Under the pieces are notes generated by a model that searched no databases, was not told the DNA's origin, and was given only the letters and a program-made list of their open reading frames with translations. Position numbers and translations under genes: made by a program. A stretch of DNA of 16,044 nucleotides from an uncultured Acidimicrobiales bacterium (GTDB lineage Bacteria > Actinomycetota > Acidimicrobiia > Acidimicrobiales > Iamiaceae), in assembly GCA_937926025.1 (NCBI GenBank), contig CALANQ010000308.1, forward strand, positions 1 to 16,044. Direction: 5' to 3'. This document shows, in pieces, positions 1 through 7,781 of this stretch (position 1 is the first letter of the stretch; the number at the start of each line of letters is the position of its first letter).

Positions 1-178
1 GCCGGCGGGCAGCCGGTACCCGATGCCGGACCTGCAGGGGCTGCGCCGCCGCGGCGAGCAGGTCACCTACCTCTGGGTGATGGTCATCGACGAGGAGACC
101 TTCCGCCTCGCACGCGGCCGCGACGCCCGGGCCGCGCTGGCGCACCTCCAGGTCACCGGCGCCACCTGGGTCCAGTAG
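1..178 (+). CDS. 3' end of an unidentified protein gene (partial)
   Basis: The reading frame that starts at base 2 is open to a TAG stop at 176-178 and gives 58 residues. Nearly every third codon position is G or C, as in the clear genes of the window, so this is very probably real coding sequence cut by the window edge. The tail contains YPMPDLQGLRRRG, then a hydrophobic TYLWVMVIDEE strand, and ends in GATWVQ. I do not recognise a family from so short a piece. It converges on the zinc-ribbon gene, with only 13 bp between the two stop codons and no evident terminator there. Confidence 0.65.
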   Translation, partial: PAGSRYPMPDLQGLRRRGEQVTYLWVMVIDEETFRLARGRDARAALAHLQVTGATWVQ

Positions 179-191
179 GCGGCGCCGCCCG

Positions 192-1220
192 TCAGGGCAG
201 CGTCACCGACGAGGGCAGCGCCAGCCAGTCGAGGTAGAGGCCGTCGAGGTCGTCGCCCTCCCGGAACATCGAGACGATCAGGCCCTCGTCGCCGACCGGG
301 GCGGCCACCACGTAGCCCACCACGTCCTTGCCGTCGACGGTGGCCGTGAAGCTGGCGGTGGTGCCGGGCGCTTCGGCGATGTGGGACTCCTCGACGTTGG
401 CGACGGTGCCGTCCATGCGCTCGGCGAACGCCTCGATGGCCTTCGCCGAGTCGAACCCGTCGCTGCTGGCGTCGACCACCTCGACCACCTCGGTGGTGGT
501 GGCGTCGACCTCGGCCTGCCACACCTGGCCTTCCGCGCCGGACGAGCCGCTGGCGGAGAGGTCGTCGACCTCGGGCTCGGTGGCCATCGACCAGGCGATG
601 CCCGAGGGGGACTCGGCCACGACGCGGCCGTCGGGCGTGGTGACCGTGGGGACCTCCGTGGTGGTGGTGGGCGGCCGGGTGGTGGTGTCGGCCGGATCGT
701 CGATGTCGCTCAGGTCGACCTTGTCGGACCCGCTCGACGATGCCTCCGACCCACCGTCGCCGCCCCCGAGCACGAACACCGCGGCCAGGCCCAGGAGGAC
801 CACCACGACCGCCACCGGAACGGCGACCTTCCACCACGGCCGGGCGGCTTCGTCGGGGGGCAGCGGTGCGGGGGTGGGCCAGGCGTCGCCGGGCGCCACC
901 GGGCCGTCGCCGGTGGCCCGCCGGCGCGGGGTCGGCCCCGCCGCCGGAGGAGCTGGAGGTGCCGGCTGCGCCGTCTGGGGAGCCGGGGGAGGAGGCGGGG
1001 GAGGCGGAGTGACCTGGTCTTCGATGGCCGCCTCGAGCTCCTCGATGGCCTCGGTGTCGTCGATGGCCTCGACACCGCCGTCGGGGGCGTCGGGCTCGTC
1101 CATGGCCGCGAGGCGGCTGGCCAGACGACCGCACGACGGGCAGACGGCGCGGCCGTCGTGGGTCATCGGGCTGCCGCACCACTCGCAGGTGCGACCCGCC
1201 ATGTGCGGGGTGTCGGTCAC
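192..1220 (-). CDS. Zinc-ribbon, single-pass membrane protein with extracellular domain
   Basis: The product has about 342 residues from the GTG start at 1220. Two CxxC knuckles (Cys12/Cys15 in CEWC and Cys27/Cys30 in CPSC) form an N-terminal zinc ribbon. An acidic helix, a run of eight prolines and an Arg cluster follow. One membrane span (about 131-152, after RPWWK) leads into a Thr/Pro-rich stalk and a C-terminal alpha/beta domain of about 140 residues. The topology implies a cytoplasmic ribbon and an outside C-terminus. The function is unknown; similar zinc-ribbon anchor proteins are common in actinobacteria. The start is uncertain. I chose GTG 1220 because a TAGCCT box lies 10 bp upstream. 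ATG 1202 and ATG 1247 are alternatives, and a TTG at 1277 abuts the metH stop. The gene lies just downstream of metH on the same strand. Confidence 0.8.
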   Translation of the reverse strand: MTDTPHMAGRTCEWCGSPMTHDGRAVCPSCGRLASRLAAMDEPDAPDGGVEAIDDTEAIEELEAAIEDQVTPPPPPPPPAPQTAQPAPPAPPAAGPTPRRRATGDGPVAPGDAWPTPAPLPPDEAARPWWKVAVPVAVVVVLLGLAAVFVLGGGDGGSEASSSGSDKVDLSDIDDPADTTTRPPTTTTEVPTVTTPDGRVVAESPSGIAWSMATEPEVDDLSASGSSGAEGQVWQAEVDATTTEVVEVVDASSDGFDSAKAIEAFAERMDGTVANVEESHIAEAPGTTASFTATVDGKDVVGYVVAAPVGDEGLIVSMFREGDDLDGLYLDWLALPSSVTLP

Positions 1221-1230
1221 TGGATGGGAG

Positions 1231-1236
1231 AGGCTA
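1231..1236 (-). promoter_or_regulatory. Candidate -10 box (TAGCCT) of the zinc-ribbon gene
   Basis: TAGCCT reads on the minus strand, preceded by GCCGG and lying 10 bp before the GTG at 1220. It matches the TANNNT boxes before other genes in this window. No convincing -35 box was seen. If used, it gives the gene a promoter separate from metH and an almost leaderless transcript. Confidence 0.4.
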
Positions 1237-1278
1237 CCGGCACTCATACCCAGGTCATCGACACCCGGGGCGCTCAAC

Positions 1279-4200
1279 TCAAGCGACGAAGTACTTGGCC
1301 TTGGGGTGGTGGCAGATGATGGCGCTGGTGGACTGCTCCGGCTGGAACTGGAAGCCGGTGTCCTCGTTGACCACGATGCCGATGCGCTCGGCCTCCAGCA
1401 GCTCGGCCACCTTCTGGTTGTCCTCGAGGTCCGGGCAGGCCGGGTAGCCCCACGAGTAGCGGCCGCCGCGGTACTGCTGGCGGAACAGGCCGGCCACCGT
1501 GGGACCGTCCTCGTCGGCGAAGCCCAGCTCCTCGCGGATGCGGCGGTGCCACAGCTCGGCGAGCGCCTCGGCCATCTCGACCCCGATGCCGTGGAGCATC
1601 AGGTAGTCCTGGTACTTGTCCGCCTTGAACAGCTCCGCGGTGCGCTCCGACACCCGCTCGCCCATGGTGACGATCATGAACGCCACGTAGTCGACGTCGT
1701 CGGAGCTGATGGGCCGGAAGAAGTCGGCGATGCACAGGTGCGGCTCGCGGACCGAGCGGGGGAACGGGAACCGGGTGACCTCGGCCTGGCGGGACTCGTC
1801 CTCCCAGATGACGACGTCGGTGCCGTCGCCGTTGCACGGGTAGTAGCCGTAGACCACCTGCGGGACGAGGAGGTCGTCGGCGCGGGTCTTGGCCAGCAGC
1901 TCGCGGAACTCGGGGCGGAGGCGGGCCTTGAACTCGTCGTCGCTCTCGCCGTCCTCGGGGCGGAAGCCCCACTGGTTGCGGAAGAGCGCCGTCTCGTTGA
2001 TGTAGGCGGCGATGTCGTCGAGCGGGATGCCCTTGATGATCCGGCTGCCGGTGAACGGCGGCACGAACAGCGGGTTGTCGTCCTCGACGGCGGGCGAGCG
2101 GTCGGGCAGGTCCAGGTCGGATGTGTCGCGCTTCTCGATGCCGGTGCGGGCTCGCACGGTGGACTCCGACGGGACGATGCCCCAGTCCGGATCGTCCTTG
2201 CCCGGGTCGCGGCGGATCTCGCTCAGCTGGTCCATGACGCGGAGGCCCTCGAAGGCGTCCTTGCCGTAGAACAGCCGGCCCTCGTAGACGTTGCGGAGGT
2301 CGCGCTCGACGTAGCTGCGGGTGAGCGCGGCGCCGCCGAGGAGCACCGGGATCTGGTTGTCGCGGGCGTTGAGCTCCTCGAGGTTGTCGCGCATGATCAG
2401 CGTGCTCTTCACCAGCAGGCCGCTCATGCCGATGGCGTGGGCGTCGACCTCGAGGGCCTTCTCGATCATCTCGGTGATCGAGATCTTGATGCCGATGTTG
2501 TGGACCTCGTAGCCGTTGTTGGTGAGGATGATGTCGACGAGGTTCTTGCCGATGTCGTGGACGTCGCCCTTCACCGTGGCCAGCACGATGCGGCCCTTCG
2601 AGGTGTCGCCCTCGCCCTCGACCTTGTCCATGAACGGCTCGAGGTAGGCGACCGAGGCCTTCATGGTCTCCGCGCTCTGCAGCACGAACGGCAGCTGCAT
2701 CTCGCCGGAGCCGAACAGCTCGCCGACGACCTTCATGCCGCCGAGCAGGTGCTCGTTGATGATCTCCAGCGGTGCGATGCCCTCGGCCATGGCGGTCTCG
2801 AGGTCGTCGTGGAGGCCCTCGCGGTCGCCGTCGATGATGCGGTGGTGGAGGCGCTGGCCGACCGGCCACCCGGACCGGTCCTCCTTCTCCTCCTTCTGGA
2901 CCTGGACGTCGGCGAAGACCTCCAGGAACTTGGCGAGCGGGTCGTAGTCGGCGTCGCCGTCCGAGAGCGCACCCTCGGCGCCGCGCCGGTCGTAGACCAG
3001 GTCGAGGGCGACGTCGCGCTGCTCGTCGGGGATCTTGCTGAGCGGCAGGATCTTCGAGGCGTGCACGATGGCGCTGTCGAGCCCGACCTGCTGGCACTCG
3101 TGCATGAACACGCTGTTCAGCACGTGGCGGGAGGCGGGGGAGAGGCCGAAGCTGACGTTGGAGAGGCCGAGGGTGGTGAAGCACCCCGGGATCTCCTCCT
3201 TGATGGCCTTGATGGCGTCCATCGTCTCGATGGCGTCACGGCGGAGGTCGTCGTCGCCGGTGGACAGCGGGAAGGTGAGGGCGTCGAAGATCAGGTCCTC
3301 GTTGGCCAGGCCGTACGTGTCGCGGGCGAGCTCCGCGATGCGCTTGGCCACTCGGACCTTCCACTCGGCGGTGCGGGCCTGGCCCTCCTCGTCGATGCAG
3401 AGGCAGATGACGGCGGCGCCGTACTCCTTGGCCAGGCGGAACACCCGGTCCAGGCGGGAGCCCTCGGCGAAGCCGTCCTCGAGGTTGGCGGAGTTGAGGA
3501 TGGCGCGGCCGCCCATCCACTGCAGGCCGGCCTCCATCACCTCGGGCTCGGTGGAGTCCAGCACCAGGGGCGCGTTGGCCTGGGTGGCGAAGCGGCTGGC
3601 GATCTCGTCCATGTCGCCGGTGCCGTCGCGGCCGACGTAGTCGACGCACACGTCGAGGACGTGGGCGCCGCTCTTGAGCTGCTCGGTGGCCATGGCCGAG
3701 CAGGTGTCGTAGTCGCCTTCGAGCATCGCCTCGCGGAACTTCTTCGAGCCGTTGGCGTTGGTGCGCTCGCCGATCATCAGGGCCGACAGGTCCTGGTGCA
3801 GCGGGACGGCCGAGTAGATCGAGGCGACCGACGGCTCGTACTCCACGGCGCGCGGCGCCGGGGTGAGCGTCGGGGCCATGTCGGCGAGGCGCTTGATGAA
3901 CTCCGGCGTGGTGCCGCAGCAGCCGCCGATGACCTGGACGCCGAGCTCGGTGACGAAGCGGCGCTGGTGGTCCTCCATCTGCTCGGGCGTGAGGTCGTAG
4001 TGCATCTTGCCGTCGACCACGCTGGGCAGGCCGGCGTTGGGCAGCACGGAGATCGGCACCCGGCTGTGCTGGCTGAGGTGGCGGATGTGCTCGCTCATCT
4101 CGGTGGGGCCGGTGGCGCAGTTCAGGCCGATGATGTCGACCTTCAGCGGGTCGATGGAGGCGAGCGCGGCGCTGATCTCGGTGCCCACGAGCATGCGCCC

Positions 4201-4794
4201 GGTCAGCTCCATGGTGACCTGGCACTGGATCGGCACCTGGCGGCCGGCCTTGGCCATCGCCCGGCGGACGCCGATGACCGCCGCCTTCACGGCCAGCAGG
4301 TCGAAGTGGGTCTCCAGGATGAACAGGTCCACGCCGCCCTCGAGCAGGCCCTCGGCGGCGACCTGGTAGTGGTCGCGCAGCTCGGCGAAGCGGATCTGGC
4401 TAAGGGAGGGCGACTTGGTGCCCGGGCCGAGCGAGCCGGCCACGAACCGCTTGCGGTCCGGGGTGGAGAAGCCGTCGGCGACCTCGCGGGCGATGCGGGC
4501 GTTGGCCACGCACAGCTCGTGGGCCCGCTCCGGGATGTCGTACTCGCCGAGGGGCACGCCGAAGGCGCCGAACGTGTTGGTCTCCACCACGTCGGCGCCG
4601 ACCTCGAAGTACGCCGTGTGCAGGGCGGCGATGACGTCGGGGCGGGTGACGCCCAGGACGTCGGTGCACCCCTCGAAGGCCTCGCCTCCGTAATCGTCGA
4701 GGCTGAGGTCTTGGGTCTGCAGCCAGGTTCCCGTCGCGCCGTCGTACACGACGACGCGCTCGGCTACGAGGTCCAGGAAGGGCGAAGAGGTCAC
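1279..4794 (-). CDS. metH: Cobalamin-dependent methionine synthase
   Basis: This cytosolic enzyme moves a methyl group from 5-methyltetrahydrofolate through methylcobalamin to homocysteine, making methionine. The product has 1171 residues, close to the usual full length, and all modules are present in order. The homocysteine domain (about 1-310) has zinc ligands Cys226 (GLNCATGP) and Cys292/Cys293 (GGCCGTTP). The pterin-binding domain (about 335-610) begins with IGERTNANGSKKF. The helical cap (about 645-735) follows. The cobalamin domain carries the base-off motif D744-x-H746-x-x-G749, with SGLL at 791 and GGAALT at 820. The AdoMet reactivation domain (about 900-1171) contains YSWGYPACPD near 1113. 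All key residues are intact. The start is GTG 4794, with a TAGCGT box 6 bp upstream. GGAGAG directly touches the GTG, too close for a normal ribosome site. No cobalamin riboswitch is visible upstream. Confidence 0.98.
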   Translation of the reverse strand: MTSSPFLDLVAERVVVYDGATGTWLQTQDLSLDDYGGEAFEGCTDVLGVTRPDVIAALHTAYFEVGADVVETNTFGAFGVPLGEYDIPERAHELCVANARIAREVADGFSTPDRKRFVAGSLGPGTKSPSLSQIRFAELRDHYQVAAEGLLEGGVDLFILETHFDLLAVKAAVIGVRRAMAKAGRQVPIQCQVTMELTGRMLVGTEISAALASIDPLKVDIIGLNCATGPTEMSEHIRHLSQHSRVPISVLPNAGLPSVVDGKMHYDLTPEQMEDHQRRFVTELGVQVIGGCCGTTPEFIKRLADMAPTLTPAPRAVEYEPSVASIYSAVPLHQDLSALMIGERTNANGSKKFREAMLEGDYDTCSAMATEQLKSGAHVLDVCVDYVGRDGTGDMDEIASRFATQANAPLVLDSTEPEVMEAGLQWMGGRAILNSANLEDGFAEGSRLDRVFRLAKEYGAAVICLCIDEEGQARTAEWKVRVAKRIAELARDTYGLANEDLIFDALTFPLSTGDDDLRRDAIETMDAIKAIKEEIPGCFTTLGLSNVSFGLSPASRHVLNSVFMHECQQVGLDSAIVHASKILPLSKIPDEQRDVALDLVYDRRGAEGALSDGDADYDPLAKFLEVFADVQVQKEEKEDRSGWPVGQRLHHRIIDGDREGLHDDLETAMAEGIAPLEIINEHLLGGMKVVGELFGSGEMQLPFVLQSAETMKASVAYLEPFMDKVEGEGDTSKGRIVLATVKGDVHDIGKNLVDIILTNNGYEVHNIGIKISITEMIEKALEVDAHAIGMSGLLVKSTLIMRDNLEELNARDNQIPVLLGGAALTRSYVERDLRNVYEGRLFYGKDAFEGLRVMDQLSEIRRDPGKDDPDWGIVPSESTVRARTGIEKRDTSDLDLPDRSPAVEDDNPLFVPPFTGSRIIKGIPLDDIAAYINETALFRNQWGFRPEDGESDDEFKARLRPEFRELLAKTRADDLLVPQVVYGYYPCNGDGTDVVIWEDESRQAEVTRFPFPRSVREPHLCIADFFRPISSDDVDYVAFMIVTMGERVSERTAELFKADKYQDYLMLHGIGVEMAEALAELWHRRIREELGFADEDGPTVAGLFRQQYRGGRYSWGYPACPDLEDNQKVAELLEAERIGIVVNEDTGFQFQPEQSTSAIICHHPKAKYFVA

Positions 4795-4800
4795 CTCTCC

Positions 4801-4806
4801 ACGCTA
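4801..4806 (-). promoter_or_regulatory. Candidate leaderless -10 box (TAGCGT) of metH
   Basis: TAGCGT reads on the minus strand, 6 bp before GTG 4794 and preceded by GCCGG. That spacing would put the transcription start at or next to the start codon. TTCGGA lies 18 bp upstream and could be a weak -35 box. Confidence 0.5.
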
Positions 4807-4846
4807 CCGGCGGGCCCCAACCCGTCCGAAGTCTGATCGACGCCGG

Positions 4847-5449
4847 TCAATCGCCGTCGGAATCGCCGTCGCCCGCCTCGGTCGACGGCTGCTCGTCGGC
4901 GCCGGACTTCGTGGGCTCGCCCTTCTCGCCGCTGTCGCCGCCTTCGCTGCCGGCATCCTTCCAGACGCTCTCGGCGCCGGTGTGGCCGGTCCGGTAGATC
5001 CACACGGTGGCCAGGGCCCCGGTGAGGACGCTGAGCGCGCAGATGGGGACGATCAGCTTGCGGAGGGTGGCCGTCCGGCCGGCGGCCTCCTCGCCGGTGT
5101 CGCGGGAGACCATCCACCAGATGACCGCGGCGGCGATGGCGAACACCACGAACAGCAGGACCATCGGACGGGCCTGCTCGGCCAGCTGCGAGTGCCGCTC
5201 GATGGCGGCGCTCTCCTCGTCGAGGATCTCCTCCAGCCCCTCGCCGGACTGGATGGCCAGCTGCACACCGATGAGCGACACGGTGGCGAAGACCGCGGTG
5301 AGCGGCAGGCACCACGACCGCCACCGGGGGACGACCAGCGCGGCGATGGCCCCGATGAACGCCAGCGGCACGAGGACCACCGGGATGTGCACGATCAGGG
5401 GGTGCAGGGGGATGCCCGAGATGGTGGAGAGATCAGCGAGGATCGGCAT
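4847..5449 (-). CDS. DUF2231 family four-helix membrane protein
   Basis: The product has 200 residues from ATG 5449 and four strongly hydrophobic segments, at about 15-41, 47-66, 96-114 and 132-151. The signature HPLIVHIPVVLVPLAF near the N-terminus and YRTGHTGAESVW at the end of helix 4 are typical of DUF2231. That family of inner-membrane proteins has conserved histidines, and some members are proposed to bind haem or metal. The role here is not known. The last 40 or so residues are an acidic Gly/Ser/Glu tail, probably disordered. A TTG nine bases upstream (5458) is in frame, but it overlaps the candidate -10 box, so ATG 5449 is preferred. The gene is 52 bp upstream of metH on the same strand; readthrough is possible, though metH has its own promoter-like box. 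Confidence 0.88.
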   Translation of the reverse strand: MPILADLSTISGIPLHPLIVHIPVVLVPLAFIGAIAALVVPRWRSWCLPLTAVFATVSLIGVQLAIQSGEGLEEILDEESAAIERHSQLAEQARPMVLLFVVFAIAAAVIWWMVSRDTGEEAAGRTATLRKLIVPICALSVLTGALATVWIYRTGHTGAESVWKDAGSEGGDSGEKGEPTKSGADEQPSTEAGDGDSDGD

Positions 5450-5456
5450 GCCGGGC

Positions 5457-5473
5457 AACGTAGGGACCGGTCC
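5457..5473 (-). promoter_or_regulatory. Candidate leaderless -10 box (TACGTT) next to a 10-bp palindrome
   Basis: TACGTT on the minus strand (5457-5462) lies 7 bp before ATG 5449. One base beyond it is GGACCGGTCC (5464-5473), a perfect palindrome sitting in the -10/-35 spacer, where a repressor could bind. The palindrome is short and GC-rich and could be chance. Confidence 0.4.
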
Positions 5474-5487
5474 GTCAGTGCGAGGTC

Positions 5488-5509
5488 TGCCGAAGGTAAG
5501 CGTTCGGCA
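5488..5509. terminator. Hairpin between the beta-propeller gene and the DUF2231 gene
   Basis: A perfect 7-bp stem (TGCCGAA / TTCGGCA) encloses an 8-nt loop, 28 bp after the stop codon of the propeller gene on the minus strand. No T-run follows it, so it would be a weak terminator at best. It could instead be an operator for the DUF2231 gene. Confidence 0.3.
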
Positions 5510-5536
5510 AAGTCAGCGGCCGCCTCGGTGAGGCCG

Positions 5537-6556
5537 TCAGTCGATGCCGTAGGGCGGGTCGGCGGCGACGGCAACGATCACCGTGCGGCCGTCGGGGGAG
5601 CGGACGACGCCGTTGATCCACCCCGGCTCCGGGAAGCGGCGGCTGCGCCCGGGGCTGCCGCCGTCGGTCTGCCAGCGGATGCGCCCGGTGCGGACCTCGA
5701 GCGCGGCCACGTGGGCGCCGCCGGGACCGACGGGCACGATGACCAGGTCGCCGACCTGGTGCGCGCTGCCCGGTTGGCTGAGGGCCGGGAGCCGGCCGGT
5801 CCACCGCTGCTCGCCGGTCTCGAGGTCGTAGCCCGTGATCTGGCGCCGGTCCGTGGCGTCGGCCACCACGACGACCGGCTCCTCGGCGCTCGGCACGTTG
5901 ATCAGGTTCCCCCGGACCGCCCACCGGAACTCGCCGGTCCGGAGGTCGAGCAGGCGGGTGCGGGCCCGGCCGTCGCCGGATCCGGTGACCACCGCCTCCG
6001 TGCCGATCACGGCTCGGGCCTCACCGTGCGGGATGCTCCACACACCGGCGTTGGTGTCGTCGGTGGCGCGGATGCCGTCGGCCCACTTCACGATGGTCAG
6101 CCCGTCGAGGTGCAGGGGCGGCTCGAGCGGGTTTGGGCCCTCGTTGTGCTCGCTCTGCTCGGCCTGGGGGATGGTCTGCTCCGATGACCCGCAGGCGGTG
6201 ACCGCACCGGTGGTGGGATCGATGGTCCGGTCCACCACCAGGAACCGGTCCGGTCGGCCATCGGCGTACTCGGGGGTCTGGTGCAGGACCACGTCGCCGG
6301 TGGCCTCGTCGGCGTCGAACCAGCCGCCCGGCGGGACCACGTTGGTCCACCGGACCTCGCCGGTGGTGGCGTCGAAGCCCACGATGCCGCCGTGGTGGGT
6401 GATGGGGCACGCGTCGGTGGGGCGGCTGCTGCGGGCCATGCCGGTGCGGTGCACGAGCGCTGCGCCCGACCCGAGGAGCCCGAGCACGATCAGCAGCCCC
6501 GCGAAGAAGCGCCGATCGAACGCGTCGTGCTCCGGTCCCGCCTCTTCCCGCGCCAT
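5537..6556 (-). CDS. Membrane-anchored PQQ-like beta-propeller repeat protein
   Basis: The product has 339 residues. An uncleaved signal-anchor is likely at about 17-36 (FFAGLLIVLGLLGSGAALV), placing the rest outside the membrane. Four copies of the propeller blade motif, of the form D-x-x-T-G-x-x-R-W, are visible at about 61-70, 204-212, 244-252 and 287-295 (for example GYDLETGEQRW). This is the PQQ-like or BamB-like beta-propeller fold. Such proteins are often binding scaffolds; I see no sign of a quinoprotein dehydrogenase catalytic domain, so no enzymatic role is claimed. ATG 6556 is chosen because a TACCCT box lies 6 bp upstream. The minus-strand neighbours are 58 bp upstream (stalk protein) and 87 bp downstream (DUF2231). 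Confidence 0.87.
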   Translation of the reverse strand: MAREEAGPEHDAFDRRFFAGLLIVLGLLGSGAALVHRTGMARSSRPTDACPITHHGGIVGFDATTGEVRWTNVVPPGGWFDADEATGDVVLHQTPEYADGRPDRFLVVDRTIDPTTGAVTACGSSEQTIPQAEQSEHNEGPNPLEPPLHLDGLTIVKWADGIRATDDTNAGVWSIPHGEARAVIGTEAVVTGSGDGRARTRLLDLRTGEFRWAVRGNLINVPSAEEPVVVVADATDRRQITGYDLETGEQRWTGRLPALSQPGSAHQVGDLVIVPVGPGGAHVAALEVRTGRIRWQTDGGSPGRSRRFPEPGWINGVVRSPDGRTVIVAVAADPPYGID

Positions 6557-6562
6557 CTCCCG

Positions 6563-6568
6563 AGGGTA
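6563..6568 (-). promoter_or_regulatory. Candidate leaderless -10 box (TACCCT) of the beta-propeller gene
   Basis: TACCCT on the minus strand, preceded by ACCGG, is 6 bp before ATG 6556. No clear -35 box is seen. The CGGGAG between the box and the ATG touches the start codon and would not work well as a ribosome site. Confidence 0.45.
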
Positions 6569-6614
6569 CCGGTGGCGGTCTGGTCGGCCCGGGTCGCGCC
6601 GGGCCGGTGTGGGT

Positions 6615-7643
6615 TCAGCCCGCGGTGGCCGTGGCCGACCCGCCGGCGCCGCTGGCGGTCAGCGTCCAGCCGCCGAGCGGGGCGGTGGGCAGGAGCCGGC
6701 ACACCACCCGGCTGCCGTCGCCCGGCAGGCCGTCGATAGGGGCCTCCAGCAGGCCGGTGATGGCCACCGTCGAGGCGTGGGTGGTGGCCCAGGTGAACGT
6801 GGTGGCCCACTGCAGCGGTGGGCAGACGCCGCCGGGCGACGACGCCGCCTTGGCGGTGAACGACTGCACGGTGGGCGCCGCCGGGCGAGGGGCCGTGGTG
6901 GTGGGTGTGGGTGGCGGGGCGGTGGGGGCGGGCGCCGCCGTGGTGGGCACGGGGGCGGTGGGCGCCGGGCCCGACGCACCGGAGGGCGACGGGGTACCGG
7001 CACCGCTGCTGCTGCCGGAGGCCTGGGGCGCAGCGGTGGGTGCCTTCGCCGCGGCGGTGGTCGTGGTCGTGGAGGCGGCCGGTCGCGAGGCCGGCTTGGT
7101 GCGACCGCTGGACGGCGCATCGACGATGGCCGACTCCACGTAGTCGTCGTCGGTGTCGTCGGCGATGGCGCGGTCTTCGGCGTCGCGGGTGTCGGTGCCG
7201 GTCTGGACCGTGGTCTCCTCGGCGCCGGCCCGATCGGTGGAGGTCCCGTCGTTCACGACGCTCTCGCCGACGGCCAGCGCCACCGCGAGCAGGGCGACCC
7301 CGCCGACCACCGCGCCGATGCGACGGCGGCGACGCCGGGCGGCAGCGGTGGTGGCATCGGGCCGGCCCCGCAACGCCCGGCGGGCCGAGGACTCGGCCGC
7401 CCAGGCGGCGGCGAGCCGCCCCTTGACCCCGCTCGGCCTCGTGCCGGTCGGGCGTCGGGTGCGGCTCCGGGGACCCTTGGCCGGCTTGGCGGTCTTGGCC
7501 GTCTTGGGGGTCTTCGCGGGCTTGGCGCCGTCTGCCTCGGACCAGAACTCGGCTTCGTCTCGTCCGGTTCCGGGCGCGAAGAAGTCGTCGCCGACGGGAT
7601 CGGACGGCGTCGACGGATCGTCTGCGGTCGGCCCTGCAACCAC
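6615..7643 (-). CDS. Single-pass membrane protein with Thr/Pro/Ala-rich stalk and C-terminal beta domain
   Basis: The product has 342 residues from a GTG start at 7643, preceded by AGGAGG with a 6-bp gap. The N-terminal 105 residues are predicted cytoplasmic. They include an acidic lead, a Lys/Ala/Pro segment (about 41-57, TAK/PAK repeats resembling histone-H1 tails) and a long Arg-rich stretch. One membrane span lies at about 109-127. Outside is an acidic region, then a low-complexity stalk of Ala, Thr, Pro and Ser (about 185-257), then an Ig-like beta domain of about 80 residues with two cysteines (Cys274, Cys315) that could form a disulfide. The start is well supported; the same frame stays open far upstream only because of the GC content. 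The function is unknown. The architecture resembles the sigma factor fusion and the zinc-ribbon protein in this window. Confidence 0.8.
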   Translation of the reverse strand: MVAGPTADDPSTPSDPVGDDFFAPGTGRDEAEFWSEADGAKPAKTPKTAKTAKPAKGPRSRTRRPTGTRPSGVKGRLAAAWAAESSARRALRGRPDATTAAARRRRRRIGAVVGGVALLAVALAVGESVVNDGTSTDRAGAEETTVQTGTDTRDAEDRAIADDTDDDYVESAIVDAPSSGRTKPASRPAASTTTTTAAAKAPTAAPQASGSSSGAGTPSPSGASGPAPTAPVPTTAAPAPTAPPPTPTTTAPRPAAPTVQSFTAKAASSPGGVCPPLQWATTFTWATTHASTVAITGLLEAPIDGLPGDGSRVVCRLLPTAPLGGWTLTASGAGGSATATAG

Positions 7644-7650
7644 GGGAGTC

Positions 7651-7656
7651 CTCCTG
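7651..7656 (-). promoter_or_regulatory. Ribosome binding site fixing the GTG start at 7643
   Basis: On the minus strand AGGAGG lies across about 7650-7655, with ACTCCC between it and GTG. It is one of the clearest Shine-Dalgarno sites here, in contrast to the neighbouring genes that lack one. Confidence 0.6.
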
Positions 7657-7736
7657 GTCAGGAGACCGGCCTCCCCTGCGGACCCGGTCGCCCGGATGGG
7701 TCGGTGCCCGTTCTTCCCGTGATCCAAACCTCGGTC

Positions 7737-7754
7737 CGGCCGACGGATCGGCCG
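7737..7754. promoter_or_regulatory. Inverted repeat in the divergent promoter region
   Basis: CGGCCGA-CGGA-TCGGCCG is a perfect 7-bp inverted repeat with a 4-nt centre. It ends 12 bp before the TAGTGT box of the adenosyltransferase gene, in the 138-bp gap between divergent genes. It could be a repressor operator overlapping the -35 region. Self-complementary GC-rich runs are frequent in such DNA, so this is tentative. Confidence 0.3.
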
Positions 7755-7766
7755 CCGGGCCGCCGG

Positions 7767-7772
7767 TAGTGT
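7767..7772 (+). promoter_or_regulatory. Candidate leaderless -10 box (TAGTGT) of the adenosyltransferase gene
   Basis: TAGTGT, preceded by GCCGG, lies 9 bp before ATG 7782. No purine-rich ribosome site separates it from the ATG, which favours a leaderless transcript. Confidence 0.45.
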
Positions 7773-7781
7773 CGGGCCGGC

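Noticed and set aside
328..4836. Very long open frame on the + strand opposite metH
   Set aside because: It runs antisense through all of metH, and the product is repetitive Val/Ala/Asp/Arg-rich sequence with no domain. High GC leaves few stop codons in the shadow frame.
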